The notes under the pieces are model-generated. The model was not told the origin of the DNA. It worked only from the letters and a program-made list of their open reading frames with translations, and did not search any database. Shown one piece after another: positions 17,431 through 27,027 of a DNA stretch of 64,000 nucleotides; position 1 is the first letter of the stretch, and each line of letters opens with the position of its first letter. Both the position numbers and the translations under genes were made by a program. This stretch comes from Psychroserpens sp. Hel_I_66 (lineage in GTDB: Bacteria > Bacteroidota > Bacteroidia > Flavobacteriales > Flavobacteriaceae), in the NCBI RefSeq assembly GCF_000799465.1, contig NZ_JUGU01000001.1, positions 806,001 to 870,000 on the forward strand, given 5' to 3'.

Positions 17431-19116
17431 TTATTTTCTGAAAAATGTAGCTTCAAATGTAGTACTATTTCCCACATTATCGGTTACGATTACTTTTAGG
17501 TTATTTTCTGTTTCCGTATTTACATTATCGTCAAAATCATAGGTTAGTGTATCTTTTTTATAGTCATACTCCATTAATATCCATTTACCATTGATGGTTG
17601 CTCTATAATTACTAATCCCAGAAAGATCATCATCTATTTTTACGGTTAATTCATTGAGTTTGCTCACCCATTTCCCGTCACTAAAATTTACAGGTCTAAT
17701 GGTTGGATTAACGGTGTCACTTGCTAAAGTAAAAGTTCCCAATGATTTTGTTCTTGCAGACAGTCGATCCCCTAATCGTTTTGTACTTAAATAGCTTGGT
17801 CTTTGATAATAACCATATAAATTAGCTATAAATAATTTGTCTTTATCATCGTCACTATAATTGCTAATATCATATGTGATAGTATAATATTTCATTAATG
17901 GTACAGTGTTTTGGTGAAGTTTAAGGGTGTCGTTTGAGACACTAAAATCGATATGAAAATCTTCGTAAAATGTTTCCTTCGGAAAATAAACAGAAACGTT
18001 GTCTTTTTCCAATTCATTCACTTGATTTGCAAAGATAAAAGTATTTGGCTTGAGCTCTGGAGCTTCTAAAATCTCTTTCGCGGGTTTTCCTTTAACGGGA
18101 ATTGTTAACCAGGATTCATTACCCTTAAAATCTCTCAATCTCACTTTATAAATGGTGTTTGTGCTGTCCTCAACCGTTATATAACCATTAGACTCTACAT
18201 CTTTGAGCATACTAAGTGTGTTGCCAGATTGGACAAATAATTTTTGAATTCTATCATTTTTGTCCTTATATAATTCATAATCTATAAAACGATTGATGTG
18301 TTTGGACTCATCAAAGCTAAAACGTTTAAAGTCCATTTCAAAGGTTTTGTTGCCATTGTAAAAACCCTGGATATTGCTCAATCCATTTTTATTGTATGCT
18401 AAATCTTGCTGGTCATTACTTATAATTCCAAAACCAATTTCACCAAAGGCTTCAATAGGTTCAGTGGTATAATCACCATTTTTATTTGGTATTAATCTTA
18501 GCTCTTCTCTTTTTTTAACGTTATTTATGTGCGCATTTTTACTTTTTGGATAGGCATAAACACCAGTAATAAAGGGTGCTTTTGAGTCTTTCACATCATA
18601 ACCAAAAAGTAAGGGGTTTATTGGGCGCTCTTCATTGTCACGAATTTCAAAGTGCAAATGAGGTCCACCAGAACTCCCACTATTTCCAGATAATGCTACA
18701 ATCTCATCTGCTGAAATGGGAAGTTCTTCAGGACTGGGAAACATTTCAACTTCATAGCTTTCTTTGTCATATTGACAAGCTTTGATATATTTTTGGATAC
18801 GTGGGGCGAATTTACTTAAATGAGCGTAAACGCTAACGTAGCCATTAGGATGTGTGATATAAAGGGCTTTTCCGTAGCCATAATGAGACACTTTTATTCT
18901 GCTTACATAGCCTTCTGCTGCTGCATAGACATTAAGTCCTGTACGTTGTTCTGTTTTTATATCCAATCCAGAATGGAAATGATTCGATCTTAACTCTGCA
19001 AATGTTCCAGATAAAACTAACGTAACATCCAACGGACTTCTAAAATAGTCTTGAGGATAAGGGGATTGAGAAAAACCTATTGTAGTGCAAAAAATAAAGA
19101 AAATGGTGAATTTCAT
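17431..19116 (-). CDS. M23 family metallopeptidase (exported)
   Basis: A 561-residue periplasmic or outer-membrane protein with a signal peptide (ending FSQ). The LytM/M23 zinc peptidase core lies at the N-terminal side (about 40-180): FHSGLDIK (His and Asp ligands) and GPHLHFEIRD (HxH). These enzymes cut peptidoglycan cross-bridges or act as amidase activators. The C-terminal about 350 residues are beta-rich, with Ig-like strands (LTVKIDDDLSGISNY), and probably bind wall or protein. It is the first gene of a likely operon with the TonB receptor and a lipoprotein. Confidence 0.85.
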   Translation of the reverse strand: MKFTIFFIFCTTIGFSQSPYPQDYFRSPLDVTLVLSGTFAELRSNHFHSGLDIKTEQRTGLNVYAAAEGYVSRIKVSHYGYGKALYITHPNGYVSVYAHLSKFAPRIQKYIKACQYDKESYEVEMFPSPEELPISADEIVALSGNSGSSGGPHLHFEIRDNEERPINPLLFGYDVKDSKAPFITGVYAYPKSKNAHINNVKKREELRLIPNKNGDYTTEPIEAFGEIGFGIISNDQQDLAYNKNGLSNIQGFYNGNKTFEMDFKRFSFDESKHINRFIDYELYKDKNDRIQKLFVQSGNTLSMLKDVESNGYITVEDSTNTIYKVRLRDFKGNESWLTIPVKGKPAKEILEAPELKPNTFIFANQVNELEKDNVSVYFPKETFYEDFHIDFSVSNDTLKLHQNTVPLMKYYTITYDISNYSDDDKDKLFIANLYGYYQRPSYLSTKRLGDRLSARTKSLGTFTLASDTVNPTIRPVNFSDGKWVSKLNELTVKIDDDLSGISNYRATINGKWILMEYDYKKDTLTYDFDDNVNTETENNLKVIVTDNVGNSTTFEATFFRK

Positions 19117-19255
19117 AAAAGCGTTTAGTTAGATGCTAAAATATTAATTTCAAAATAATCATCAAAAGTATATTTGCATAAAAGAGTTAGATACCAATTA
19201 TACAGTATTATAACTAATTTTCATTAATTAAATTTTAAAATTTATGATAAAAGTA

Positions 19256-19286
19256 TTGTAATTCTTGACATAGTATGTTAACTTTG
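19256..19286 (+). promoter_or_regulatory. Promoter for the coiled-coil-zapA operon
   Basis: TTG (19256-19258), a 20-base spacer and TAACTTTG (19279-19286) match the Bacteroidota -33/-7 consensus. The first ATG follows 24 bases later. Confidence 0.65.
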
Positions 19287-19310
19287 TTATATCAGTATTG
19301 AAATTTGTAA

Positions 19311-19601
19311 ATGAGTAAAATTGAAGATGTTGTAGATTCTATTGAGAATAAAATCAGCAAGGTTTTGCACAAACTAGAAGTGTTGAAGCAAACAAATGCT
19401 AAAATCTCGGAAGAGCTAGCAATACAGCAACAGAAAAACTTTCAACAACAAGAAGAATTAAGTTCTTGGATAGAAAAGCATGAAGCTCTAAAAATGGCAA
19501 ACTCATTACTGGGCAGTGACGAAAATAACAGAGAAACCAAGCTCAAAATAAATACATTAATTAGGGATATTGATCATTGTATTGCTCAATTATCTAAATG
19601 A
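19311..19601 (+). CDS. Small coiled-coil protein upstream of zapA
   Basis: A 96-residue, almost wholly helical protein rich in Lys, Glu and Gln. Heptad spacing is visible through residues 5-60. It has no signal peptide or membrane segment. It lies 15 bases before zapA, and in Bacteroidota a small coiled-coil gene is often found here. A ZapB-like divisome role is a fair guess from position and shape, but there is no sequence proof. Confidence 0.72.
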   Translation: MSKIEDVVDSIENKISKVLHKLEVLKQTNAKISEELAIQQQKNFQQQEELSSWIEKHEALKMANSLLGSDENNRETKLKINTLIRDIDHCIAQLSK

Positions 19602-19616
19602 TTTTAAACAAAATTA

Positions 19617-19910
19617 ATGGCAGAACAGCTTAAAATAAAGCTATCTATAGCGAATCGAGTATACCCTTTAACCATTGCACCAAGTCAAGAAGAAGGATTA
19701 CGTAAGGCAGCTAAAAAAATAGAGGTTATGATAAGCCAGTTTGAGCAAAACTATTCTGTACGGGATAAGCAAGATGTTTTGGCTATGTGTGCATTACAGT
19801 TTGCTTCTCAAGTTGAACAGAAAACAATAGATAAGGCCAATGTTGGTGAAGAAGTAGAGGATAAGCTTAACGCTTTAAACGAACTACTTCACGAACATTT
19901 AAGAGCATAA
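19617..19910 (+). CDS. zapA: Cell division protein ZapA
   Basis: A 97-residue ZapA homologue that bundles FtsZ filaments at the division ring. Family marks are KIKLSIANRVYPLTI at the N terminus (beta hairpin), EEGLRKAAKKIEVMI, and a C-terminal coiled coil (QVEQKTIDKANVGEEVEDKLNALNELL). The length is usual. It lies downstream of the coiled-coil gene and just upstream of the probable 6S RNA gene and rny. The zapA-6S neighbourhood is also known in proteobacteria. Confidence 0.9.
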   Translation: MAEQLKIKLSIANRVYPLTIAPSQEEGLRKAAKKIEVMISQFEQNYSVRDKQDVLAMCALQFASQVEQKTIDKANVGEEVEDKLNALNELLHEHLRA

Positions 19911-19936
19911 GTTCTTTAAAATAAAATTAGGTTACT

Positions 19937-20127
19937 GCCTACATTAGTTATATTTTTTGATAAACTCAACGTTAATTCTTTAAAAAGGGTGAGTTTAAGT
20001 TGTAAAATCGGGCTGCCAGGAATTGAACTTGTTCAATTTCAAAGCAGATTTTTGATCAGCTTGTTAGCCCTAAACTTGTTTTTAAGGAGTTTATACAAAA
20101 TCCAGAACTGATGTAGGCTTTTTTTTT
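19937..20127 (+). ncRNA. ssrS: Probable 6S RNA
   Basis: The 295-base spacer between zapA and rny has no gene but folds well. GCCTACATTAGTT (19937-19949) pairs with AACTGATGTAGGC (20106-20118) over 13 pairs with one G-U. Inside, ATAAACTC (19960-19967) pairs with GAGTTTAT (20087-20094), then GGGCT (20010-20014) with AGCCC (20066-20070), and an apical hairpin forms at about 20022-20037. A run of nine T follows at 20119-20127. This long closing stem, open centre and apical stem of about 180 nt is the 6S layout. 6S RNA binds RNA polymerase holoenzyme and mimics an open promoter. Exact ends are estimated. Confidence 0.72.
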
Positions 20128-20205
20128 ACTAACCGTAAAGGTTATAATCCCGATTACCTTAAGGGATTTTTTGATATTATCAAAAATTTTTAAAACTAAC
20201 TAAAC

Positions 20206-21783
20206 ATGGAAATGAATACAATATTGATGATTGTTGGAGGATTAGTTCTTGGCATTGTAATAGGATATATGATTGCAAAGTCTTTAGAAAAGAGCAACGC
20301 GTCAAAACTTATAAAAAATGCTAATAGCGAAGCAGAATCAATTTTAAAACAAGCCAAAAGCGAAGGAGAATCTATCAAAAAAGATAAGATGCTCCAGGCA
20401 AAAGAAAAATTCTTAGAATTAAAAGCTGAGCATGAAAAAGTTATTTTATCTCGCGATAAAAAAATTGCAGATGCAGAAAAGCGCACAAGAGATAAAGAAT
20501 CCCAGTTATCTAGTGAGTTAGCTAAAAACAAAAAATCAAACCAATCTTTAGAAGATAAAATAAAAGATTACGATTTTCGTCTTGAATTCCTTGAAAAGAA
20601 AAAAGAAGAAGTTGAGAAAGCCCATAAGAGCCAGATCAGGCAATTAGAGGTTATTTCAGGGTTATCTGCAGAAGATGCTAAAGAACAATTGGTAGAATCC
20701 TTAAAGGGAGAAGCTAAAACAGACGCCATGAGCTACATCCAAAATACGATGGAAGAAGCTAAATTGACAGCCCAACAAGACGCCAAAAAAATCATAATCA
20801 ATACAATACAACGTATAGGTACAGAAGAAGCAATAGATAATTGCGTTTCTGTATTCAACATTGAATCTGATGATGTTAAAGGTCGTATCATTGGACGTGA
20901 GGGTCGAAATATTAGAGCCATAGAAGCTGCAACAGGAGTTGAGATTATAGTAGATGACACTCCAGAGGCAATAATCTTATCATGCTTTGATTCCGTACGA
21001 AGAGAAATTGCTCGTTTATCATTACATAAATTGGTGACCGATGGTAGAATACATCCAGCGCGAATTGAAGAAATCGTTAAGAAAACCGAAAAACAAATAG
21101 AGCAGGAAATAGCTGAAGTTGGTAAACGTACAGTAATCGATCTTGGTATTCATGGCCTACATCCAGAATTGATTAAAATGGTAGGTAGAATGAAATATCG
21201 TTCTTCTTACGGACAAAACTTACTACAGCACTCTCGTGAAGTTGCAAAACTATGCGGAGTTATGGCTGCGGAATTAGGCCTAAATCCAAAACTAGCAAAA
21301 CGAGCAGGACTTTTACATGATATAGGAAAAGTACCTTCTTCAGAAGCAGATATGGAAACTCCTCACGCTATCTTAGGAATGCAGTGGGCAGAAAAACATG
21401 GCGAGAAACCAGAAGTTTGCAATGCTATTGGAGCCCATCACGATGAAATAGAAATGACAACATTGTTGTCTCCAATCGTTCAAGTTTGTGATGCCATCTC
21501 TGGAGCTCGACCAGGTGCAAGACGTCAAGTTTTAGACTCTTACATACAACGTTTAAAAGATTTAGAGGATGTTGCTTTTGGCTTTAATGGAGTTAACAAA
21601 GCATATGCGATTCAAGCAGGAAGAGAATTGCGTGTTATGGTAGAAAGTGAAAAAGTTTCTGATGAGGAAGCAGCAAATTTATCGTTTGAAATATCCCAAA
21701 AAATACAAACAGATATGACTTATCCTGGACAGGTAAAAGTAACTGTTATTAGAGAAACAAGAGCTGTGAATATTGCGAAATAG
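20206..21783 (+). CDS. rny: Ribonuclease Y
   Basis: A 525-residue membrane-anchored endoribonuclease that starts mRNA decay. An N-terminal membrane helix (about 5-25) is followed by a long charged coiled coil (30-180), a KH RNA-binding domain (about 215-280, [21 protein letters not shown]) and an HD phosphohydrolase domain with the metal-binding HD in [10 protein letters not shown] and GAHHDE further on. Length and order are typical. It follows the 6S RNA gene; a perfect terminator ends it. Confidence 0.95.
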   Translation: MEMNTILMIVGGLVLGIVIGYMIAKSLEKSNASKLIKNANSEAESILKQAKSEGESIKKDKMLQAKEKFLELKAEHEKVILSRDKKIADAEKRTRDKESQLSSELAKNKKSNQSLEDKIKDYDFRLEFLEKKKEEVEKAHKSQIRQLEVISGLSAEDAKEQLVESLKGEAKTDAMSYIQNTMEEAKLTAQQDAKKIIINTIQRIGTEEAIDNCVSVFNIESDDVKGRIIGREGRNIRAIEAATGVEIIVDDTPEAIILSCFDSVRREIARLSLHKLVTDGRIHPARIEEIVKKTEKQIEQEIAEVGKRTVIDLGIHGLHPELIKMVGRMKYRSSYGQNLLQHSREVAKLCGVMAAELGLNPKLAKRAGLLHDIGKVPSSEADMETPHAILGMQWAEKHGEKPEVCNAIGAHHDEIEMTTLLSPIVQVCDAISGARPGARRQVLDSYIQRLKDLEDVAFGFNGVNKAYAIQAGRELRVMVESEKVSDEEAANLSFEISQKIQTDMTYPGQVKVTVIRETRAVNIAK

Positions 21784-21810
21784 AAATAATTTTAGTTTAA
21801 ATTATAGAAA

Positions 21811-21836
21811 ACCCGATGCTGCATCGGGTTTTTTTT
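21811..21836 (+). terminator. Intrinsic terminator after rny
   Basis: The stem ACCCGATG / CATCGGGT (21811-21818 and 21822-21829) with a 3-base loop is followed by a run of T. Confidence 0.9.
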
Positions 21837-21931
21837 ATGTTTTTTTTAATCTTAAAAATTATTAAGTTTTTATGATGACATATTTAATGGTTTACGATGT
21901 GAGAGTAATAAGAACTATTAAATCAATTATC

Positions 21932-23614
21932 ATGAAAAAAATCAATTTATTACTCTATCTCATTTTAGCTCTGCAATTAAACCTCTTTACAAGCTGTAGC
22001 AAAGATGAAAGTGCACCTTTTGAAGAGGAAGAACAAGGTGAGAATCTTGAATTCTCTTTAGGATGGAACGGTCAAGATGATTTGGAAACTATCCCTACAT
22101 CAACCAACTTTAGTTTTGGGAATACAAGCTTACCATCTTCGGTAGATCTTGTGCCTAAATTTCCACCAATTGGAGATCAAGGTCAATATGGAACTTGTGT
22201 TTCTTGGGCAGTGGGTTATAATATTAAAACTGCTTTAAATGGGATGAGTAATAATCTTTCTTCGTCGCAACTAGCTTCAGCAGCTAATCAATTTAGTCCT
22301 AAAGATTTATTTACTGCAATTCCAGACAATGAGAAAGGGCAGGATTGTAATGGTACAAATTTTTCAAATGCGCTTACGGTTATGCAAAATAGAGGCGTAG
22401 CTACTATGCAGACGGTGCCTTATAACAGTTTAGGAGGTTGTACAAATTCCAGTCTTCAGGCGAATTGGACTTCCGAAGCAAATCAAAATAAAATAAAATA
22501 CTGGAGAAAAATTGAAGCTAGTGTTCAAAGTATAAAACAAAACTTGGCAAATAATATTCCTGTAATACTTGGTGCAAAACTAGCAGACAATTTTATGAGC
22601 TGGAACAGTAATGTTGTGCTCTCTTCTAGTACGACATACACAAATGTAGGCCAGCATGCTTATCATGCCATGGTTATTGGTGGCTATGATGATTCTAAAG
22701 GTGCAAACGGCGCGTTCAAAGTTATAAATTCTTGGGGTGAAACTTGGGGAGATAATGGTTATGTTTGGGTTGATTATAATTATATGCTTAATGAATTTTG
22801 TACAAGTTATGATGGTGACAAACCTTTGTTTATAGCATCAGATCAAGAAGGAGGAGGAGAGAACAATCCGCCAGATGATACAGATCCTAATACAACTGGT
22901 GTGGATTTGGCACCATGGGTATTTGCAGATTATTCAACTTACAACTTTAGTGGGATACAAAATGAGAGACAAATAGATTTTAATATTTACAATATTGGCA
23001 ATCAGCCAGCTTCTCCAAATAGTGACTGGTCTATATATTACATCTATTTTAATGCCTATAATGCCAATGATTATGGTGTTATTTATTATGATCAATTCAA
23101 TACTTCTATTGCACAAAATACCTATGACTGTCCAACAGCAGACAATTGTGTTTTCAATTTAACAATACCTTCTGGTTCAAGTTTTACACAAACTGCCTGG
23201 GGACTTGAGAGTCAAGTAAGAACCTATTATATGCCAGAATTATCAGGATTATACTATCTAGTGATGATAGCAGATGCAGGGGATAAATTTGCAGAGCAAG
23301 ATGAAATGAATAACCTGTACTACACTACTTTAGACCCTAAGTATTTTGATTATGGATATAGTTCTAAATCATCACAAAGTACTAGTGTTAATGAAAACAG
23401 TATAAGTAAGTTCAATTTTGTTAATACAGAAGAGCCAAATTTAGAAAATCTTAAACAGAGCACCAATCAAACTGCAGTAACAGAAGATTTTAAAAATGCT
23501 TACACTCAAGAAGAGATTTTAGAGTTCATTAAAAGGGAGAAGCTTAATGGAAATATTGACAATAAAGTAAGCAAATACATTCAGGTTAAAAAAGATAAAT
23601 ATTACGGACAATAA
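21932..23614 (+). CDS. Papain-like (C1 family) peptidase lipoprotein with CARDB-like domain
   Basis: A 560-residue lipoprotein; the ATG at 21932 gives a signal peptide with lipobox LFTSC. The peptidase domain (about 60-290) shows the oxyanion Gln and catalytic Cys in GDQGQYGTCVSWA, His in YHAMVIGGYDD and Asn in VINSWGETWGDNGYVWV. After a linker rich in Pro and Asp (DQEGGGENNPPDDTDPN) comes a CARDB-like adhesion domain (about 320-470, VDLAPWVF... ending EQDEMNNLYYT). The C-terminal about 90 residues are polar and unassigned. It should act at the cell surface or in the periplasm on unknown proteins. The pentapeptide-repeat lipoprotein gene follows. Confidence 0.85.
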   Translation: MKKINLLLYLILALQLNLFTSCSKDESAPFEEEEQGENLEFSLGWNGQDDLETIPTSTNFSFGNTSLPSSVDLVPKFPPIGDQGQYGTCVSWAVGYNIKTALNGMSNNLSSSQLASAANQFSPKDLFTAIPDNEKGQDCNGTNFSNALTVMQNRGVATMQTVPYNSLGGCTNSSLQANWTSEANQNKIKYWRKIEASVQSIKQNLANNIPVILGAKLADNFMSWNSNVVLSSSTTYTNVGQHAYHAMVIGGYDDSKGANGAFKVINSWGETWGDNGYVWVDYNYMLNEFCTSYDGDKPLFIASDQEGGGENNPPDDTDPNTTGVDLAPWVFADYSTYNFSGIQNERQIDFNIYNIGNQPASPNSDWSIYYIYFNAYNANDYGVIYYDQFNTSIAQNTYDCPTADNCVFNLTIPSGSSFTQTAWGLESQVRTYYMPELSGLYYLVMIADAGDKFAEQDEMNNLYYTTLDPKYFDYGYSSKSSQSTSVNENSISKFNFVNTEEPNLENLKQSTNQTAVTEDFKNAYTQEEILEFIKREKLNGNIDNKVSKYIQVKKDKYYGQ

Positions 23615-23622
23615 GATGAACT

Positions 23623-23664
23623 AATGATGTTTCAGGATAACTGTTTAAATCTTGAAACATCATT
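23623..23664 (+). repeat. 12-bp inverted repeat between peptidase and pentapeptide genes
   Basis: AATGATGTTTCA (23623-23634) and TGAAACATCATT (23653-23664) are exact reverse complements with an 18-base loop. The hairpin lies between the stop of the peptidase gene and the ATG at 23679. It lacks a T run, so an mRNA-stabilising or translational hairpin is more likely than a terminator. Confidence 0.55.
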
Positions 23665-23678
23665 TAAAAAAGATAGTT

Positions 23679-24563
23679 ATGAAATATGTCGTTTTAATAT
23701 GGGTTGCTTTAGTTCAAATGTCTTGTGCAACGCAGAACTCTTCACCAAATGAAGATCGCAGTATGAAAGATTTAATAAAAAATAGTCAAAGCGTCGATAT
23801 TAATGATAAAACCATAAATGATATTGTTGATTTTACATCTTATGTAGATAAGCATTTAATTAGTGAAGGCGTTTACCAAGTTAATATAAACTCAAATATT
23901 ACGTTTAAAAACTGTATTTTCAAAAAGCCAGTGATTGCCTACAAAAGAGAAGAAAATGGCAATATCGTTTTGACCTCTTTTAAAGGGACTATTAGTTTTA
24001 TTGACTGTATCTTTAAGGAAGACGTAAATTTTAGAGGAAGCAGTATCTACGGAAGAACAGATTTTACAGGATCAACATTTAATTTAAATGCAAATTTTGA
24101 AGAGTTAAATTGTCATGAAAACGCTTTTTTCAATAAGACTATTTTTGAAGGTCCACTGCGTTTTCAAAATGCCTTTTTTAATCAAAAAGCGAACTTCATG
24201 AATGCAGGGTTTTTTGATAGCGTAAGTTTTCAAAGTAGCGTTTTCAATGCAGAATTACAATTTAGTGCTGCCAAGTTTTATAAATATGCAGACCTTACTT
24301 TAATAGATTGTAGAGCAAAAGTTCTTTTTAATTATGCGGAATTTAGGGATAACGCAGAGTTAAGTCACTCGATATTTTTTCAGGATTTTGACTTTGTAAG
24401 CACTAAAAACAAAACAACAAATTTTGATAACTGTAGATTTTTGGGGCTGGCACGTTTTGATAAAACCGAAGTGGTTTCATCATTGAGCTTTATGGAAAGT
24501 TATTTTTTGTTGAAAACTCCAGAAATTGAGATCCCTTCCCAAAAACTAATGGTTTCAAAATAA
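23679..24563 (+). CDS. Pentapeptide-repeat-like lipoprotein
   Basis: A 294-residue lipoprotein starting at the ATG at 23679 (lipobox VQMSC, Cys15). From about residue 70 to 270 it is made of degenerate pentapeptide repeats A(N/D)(F/L)xx: FKNCIF, FIDCIFKEDVNF, TDFTGSTFNLNANFEELN, ANFMNAGFF, AELSHSIFF. These fold as a right-handed square beta-helix. No transmembrane part is seen. Related cytosolic proteins mimic DNA, but a lipoprotein form must act outside the cytoplasm. It is probably co-transcribed with the C1 peptidase. Confidence 0.8.
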   Translation: MKYVVLIWVALVQMSCATQNSSPNEDRSMKDLIKNSQSVDINDKTINDIVDFTSYVDKHLISEGVYQVNINSNITFKNCIFKKPVIAYKREENGNIVLTSFKGTISFIDCIFKEDVNFRGSSIYGRTDFTGSTFNLNANFEELNCHENAFFNKTIFEGPLRFQNAFFNQKANFMNAGFFDSVSFQSSVFNAELQFSAAKFYKYADLTLIDCRAKVLFNYAEFRDNAELSHSIFFQDFDFVSTKNKTTNFDNCRFLGLARFDKTEVVSSLSFMESYFLLKTPEIEIPSQKLMVSK

Positions 24564-24628
24564 GGATTTAAAATACGTTTTGAGCGAAGTTTTATAACAG
24601 TAAAATTTCCGAAGAAAAATAAAAACTA

Positions 24629-24664
24629 AGTAAAAGCAGTCCTATAAGATTGCTTTTACTTTTT
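24629..24664. terminator. Bidirectional terminator between convergent genes
   Basis: A 13-pair stem AGTAAAAGCAGTC / GATTGCTTTTACT (24629-24641 and 24648-24660, one G-T pair) is followed by TTTT on the plus side and an A-rich tract on the other. It overlaps the stop codon of the kinase gene. Confidence 0.75.
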
Positions 24665-25807
24665 AAATGAGAGAATGAACGTAGTGCCTTCATCCAATTT
24701 ACTTTCTACCTTGATCTTGCCACCAACAGCTTCCATCTGGGTTTTGGTAATGTATAATCCTACGCCTCGAGAGTCGTTTCTTTTGGTGCCATGAAATGTT
24801 TTGTAAATTTCAAAAAGATGGTTTTTGTATTTCTCGGTATCAATACCAATCCCATTATCACCAACCAAAATTTTAAGCTCATCTTTGGTGTGGACCGACT
24901 GTAATATGATTTTTGAGTTGCGATTGTCTGATTTATATTTAATTGCGTTAGAAATCAAATTATAAAAAATACTTTCCAAATATGATTTGTTTGCATTAAT
25001 GAAATCGCCTTTTCTTATGGAATTATAGATAGCAATACCATTGTGCGCAATATCCATTTCCAGACTGTTTATCACTTTTTCTGCGCAATTATAAATATTG
25101 ATACGCTCGTTGATGTCTTTAGAATTTGATTTGGTTTTTATGCTTATAATTTCGTCTAAATCTACAATTGTCGAAGTCAATGATTCAGAAATCGTTCTCA
25201 AATGGTTTAATAAATCTTCTTTTTCTTCTTCGGAATTTGTCTCATCAATAAACTCAAGAATATTCTTGAAATTTCCGATATGTGTTTTTAGGTTGTGTGA
25301 TACAATATGTGTAAAGTTGTGCAATCTTTCATTTTGGCTTGTGATAAGGTCTAAGTAACGAGCAGACTCTTCTTCTTTTTTCTTTCTATAAGTGATATCT
25401 GTATGTGTGCCAATAATTCTAAGCGGTTTTCCAGCTTTATTTCGTTCAACTACTTTCCCTTTGTTAAGTATCCATTTATAATTACCATCACGACAGAGAA
25501 CACGATGTTCGTTTCTGTAGGTGTCTAAAGATCCATTGGTGTGCGCGTTGAAGTCATTGTAAAAAGTTTCTAGATCGTCTGGATGTACGCGATTGTTCCA
25601 TTCAACAGAGGAGTTGGTAAGTTCATGCTCTTTAAAGCCCAATATTTTTTTAGATTCTTTAGAATAAAAAATCTGTTCGGTTTCTACATTATAGTCCCAA
25701 AGGCCAATTTCGGAGTTTTCTAGGGCGATTTTCCATTTCAACTCTTCAATTGTTTTTTTGTTCTCAATATCATCTTTTGTATTGAGCGATTTTCTTTTCC
25801 AGAACAT
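24656..25807 (-). CDS. PAS-domain sensor histidine kinase, soluble
   Basis: A 383-residue histidine kinase without membrane segments. A short coiled N terminus is followed by a PAS_3 domain (about 25-140, with its PAC motif NEHRVLCRDGNYKWILNKG), then the HisKA H-box (FTHIVSHNLKTHIGNF, phospho-His about 170) and a HATPase domain with N-box NLISNAIKYKS, G1 VGDNGIGID and G2 RGVGLYITKTQMEAVGG. It probably senses a cytoplasmic signal. No response regulator gene is adjacent, so the partner is unknown. Confidence 0.9.
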   Translation of the reverse strand: MFWKRKSLNTKDDIENKKTIEELKWKIALENSEIGLWDYNVETEQIFYSKESKKILGFKEHELTNSSVEWNNRVHPDDLETFYNDFNAHTNGSLDTYRNEHRVLCRDGNYKWILNKGKVVERNKAGKPLRIIGTHTDITYRKKKEEESARYLDLITSQNERLHNFTHIVSHNLKTHIGNFKNILEFIDETNSEEEKEDLLNHLRTISESLTSTIVDLDEIISIKTKSNSKDINERINIYNCAEKVINSLEMDIAHNGIAIYNSIRKGDFINANKSYLESIFYNLISNAIKYKSDNRNSKIILQSVHTKDELKILVGDNGIGIDTEKYKNHLFEIYKTFHGTKRNDSRGVGLYITKTQMEAVGGKIKVESKLDEGTTFILSFKK

Positions 25808-25874
25808 TAATAGTTTTTTTTATTAAGACTCATTTTTAGTTGAAATGTCACTTTAAAACTTACAAAAAAGTATT

Positions 25875-26783
25875 TTATTTTCTAGGATGGTGATTTAAAA
25901 GCACATCTTTTAAGTGAGATCGATCTATATGCATGTAGATTTCAGTAGTAGTTATACTTTCATGACCGAGCATGAGTTGTATGGAGCGTAAATCGGCACC
26001 ATTTTCTAATAAATGGGTCGCGAAAGAATGTCTAAAGGTATGAGGTGAAATTATTTTACCTAGGTTAATATCTTTGGCTAGGTTTTTTATGATTGTAAAT
26101 ATCATAGCTCTTGTCAACTTTTTCCCTCTATTATTAAGAAATAATGTATCCTTATGTTCGGGATAAACATCTATATGTGATCTAATATCTTTCCAGATGT
26201 TAATATATTTTTGAGTATTTAAACCAATAGGCACAAAACGTTGTTTGTCACCCTTACCGGTAACCTTTATAAAGCCTTCATCAAAGAACAAATCTGAAAT
26301 TTTCAAATCAATAAGTTCGCTAACCCGAAGTCCGCAACTATATAATGTCTCCAAAATGACTCTATTACGTTCACCAATTCTAACACCATTATATTCTTTT
26401 GAAAGGTCAATGGCGTTTATGAGTGAGTCAATGTCTTTAATAGAGAGTGTATCTGGTAATTTTCTTCCAATTTTCGGGGATTCAATGTGGTCTATTGGGT
26501 TTGTTTTTCGGTAATCCTCAAAAACCAAATAGCTAAAAAAACTTCTCAAACCAGAGATTAATCGTGACTGCGAACGAGCATTTAATTGTTTTGAAGCGTC
26601 ATAAATGAATGCTTGAACGACTTCGTGGTCAATCGCTACTGGTGAGACCGAAATAGCATGAAGCTCCAGATAGTTGGTGAGTTTTTCTACATCTAATTCA
26701 TAATTTGAAATAGTGTTTTTAGATAGACCTCTTTCTATTTTGAGATAATATTTATAATCGTTAATAGCATTTTGCCAATTCAT
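25875..26783 (-). CDS. xerD: Tyrosine recombinase XerD (XerC/D family)
   Basis: A 302-residue site-specific tyrosine recombinase for chromosome dimer resolution at dif. A SAM-like N-terminal domain (about 5-90) is followed by the catalytic domain with R153 (CGLRVSEL), K177 (GKGDK), H248-x2-R251 (HTFRHSFATHLL), H274 (LGHES) and the nucleophile Y283 (EIYMHI). The length is that of housekeeping Xer proteins. The place near aroQ is typical of Flavobacteriia and supports the core-genome role over an integron or phage integrase. Confidence 0.9.
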   Translation of the reverse strand: MNWQNAINDYKYYLKIERGLSKNTISNYELDVEKLTNYLELHAISVSPVAIDHEVVQAFIYDASKQLNARSQSRLISGLRSFFSYLVFEDYRKTNPIDHIESPKIGRKLPDTLSIKDIDSLINAIDLSKEYNGVRIGERNRVILETLYSCGLRVSELIDLKISDLFFDEGFIKVTGKGDKQRFVPIGLNTQKYINIWKDIRSHIDVYPEHKDTLFLNNRGKKLTRAMIFTIIKNLAKDINLGKIISPHTFRHSFATHLLENGADLRSIQLMLGHESITTTEIYMHIDRSHLKDVLLNHHPRK

Positions 26784-27027
26784 ACTTTAAAAAGTATAAT
26801 GTCTTTTAACCTATAAAAATAGGTAATTAAGCTTCAAAATGAGTATAAACCTTAGCGAAATTTAGCTTTTTTTATTAAAAATTGTTGATAACTACATATT
26901 TCAAATTGTTGAAAATCAGTGTATTATTTTTATTTGTTTATAAAATTGTTAATAACAAGCAAAAAAATCTTCGTAATCTGAAAAAAAAGTATTTAGTTTG
27001 CACCAATCAATTTTAAAACTTTTTATT

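Noticed and set aside
25875..26783. Tyrosine recombinase as integrase of a mobile element
   Set aside because: Length, motifs and the aroQ neighbourhood fit housekeeping XerD; no att-like repeats, tRNA or phage genes are near.
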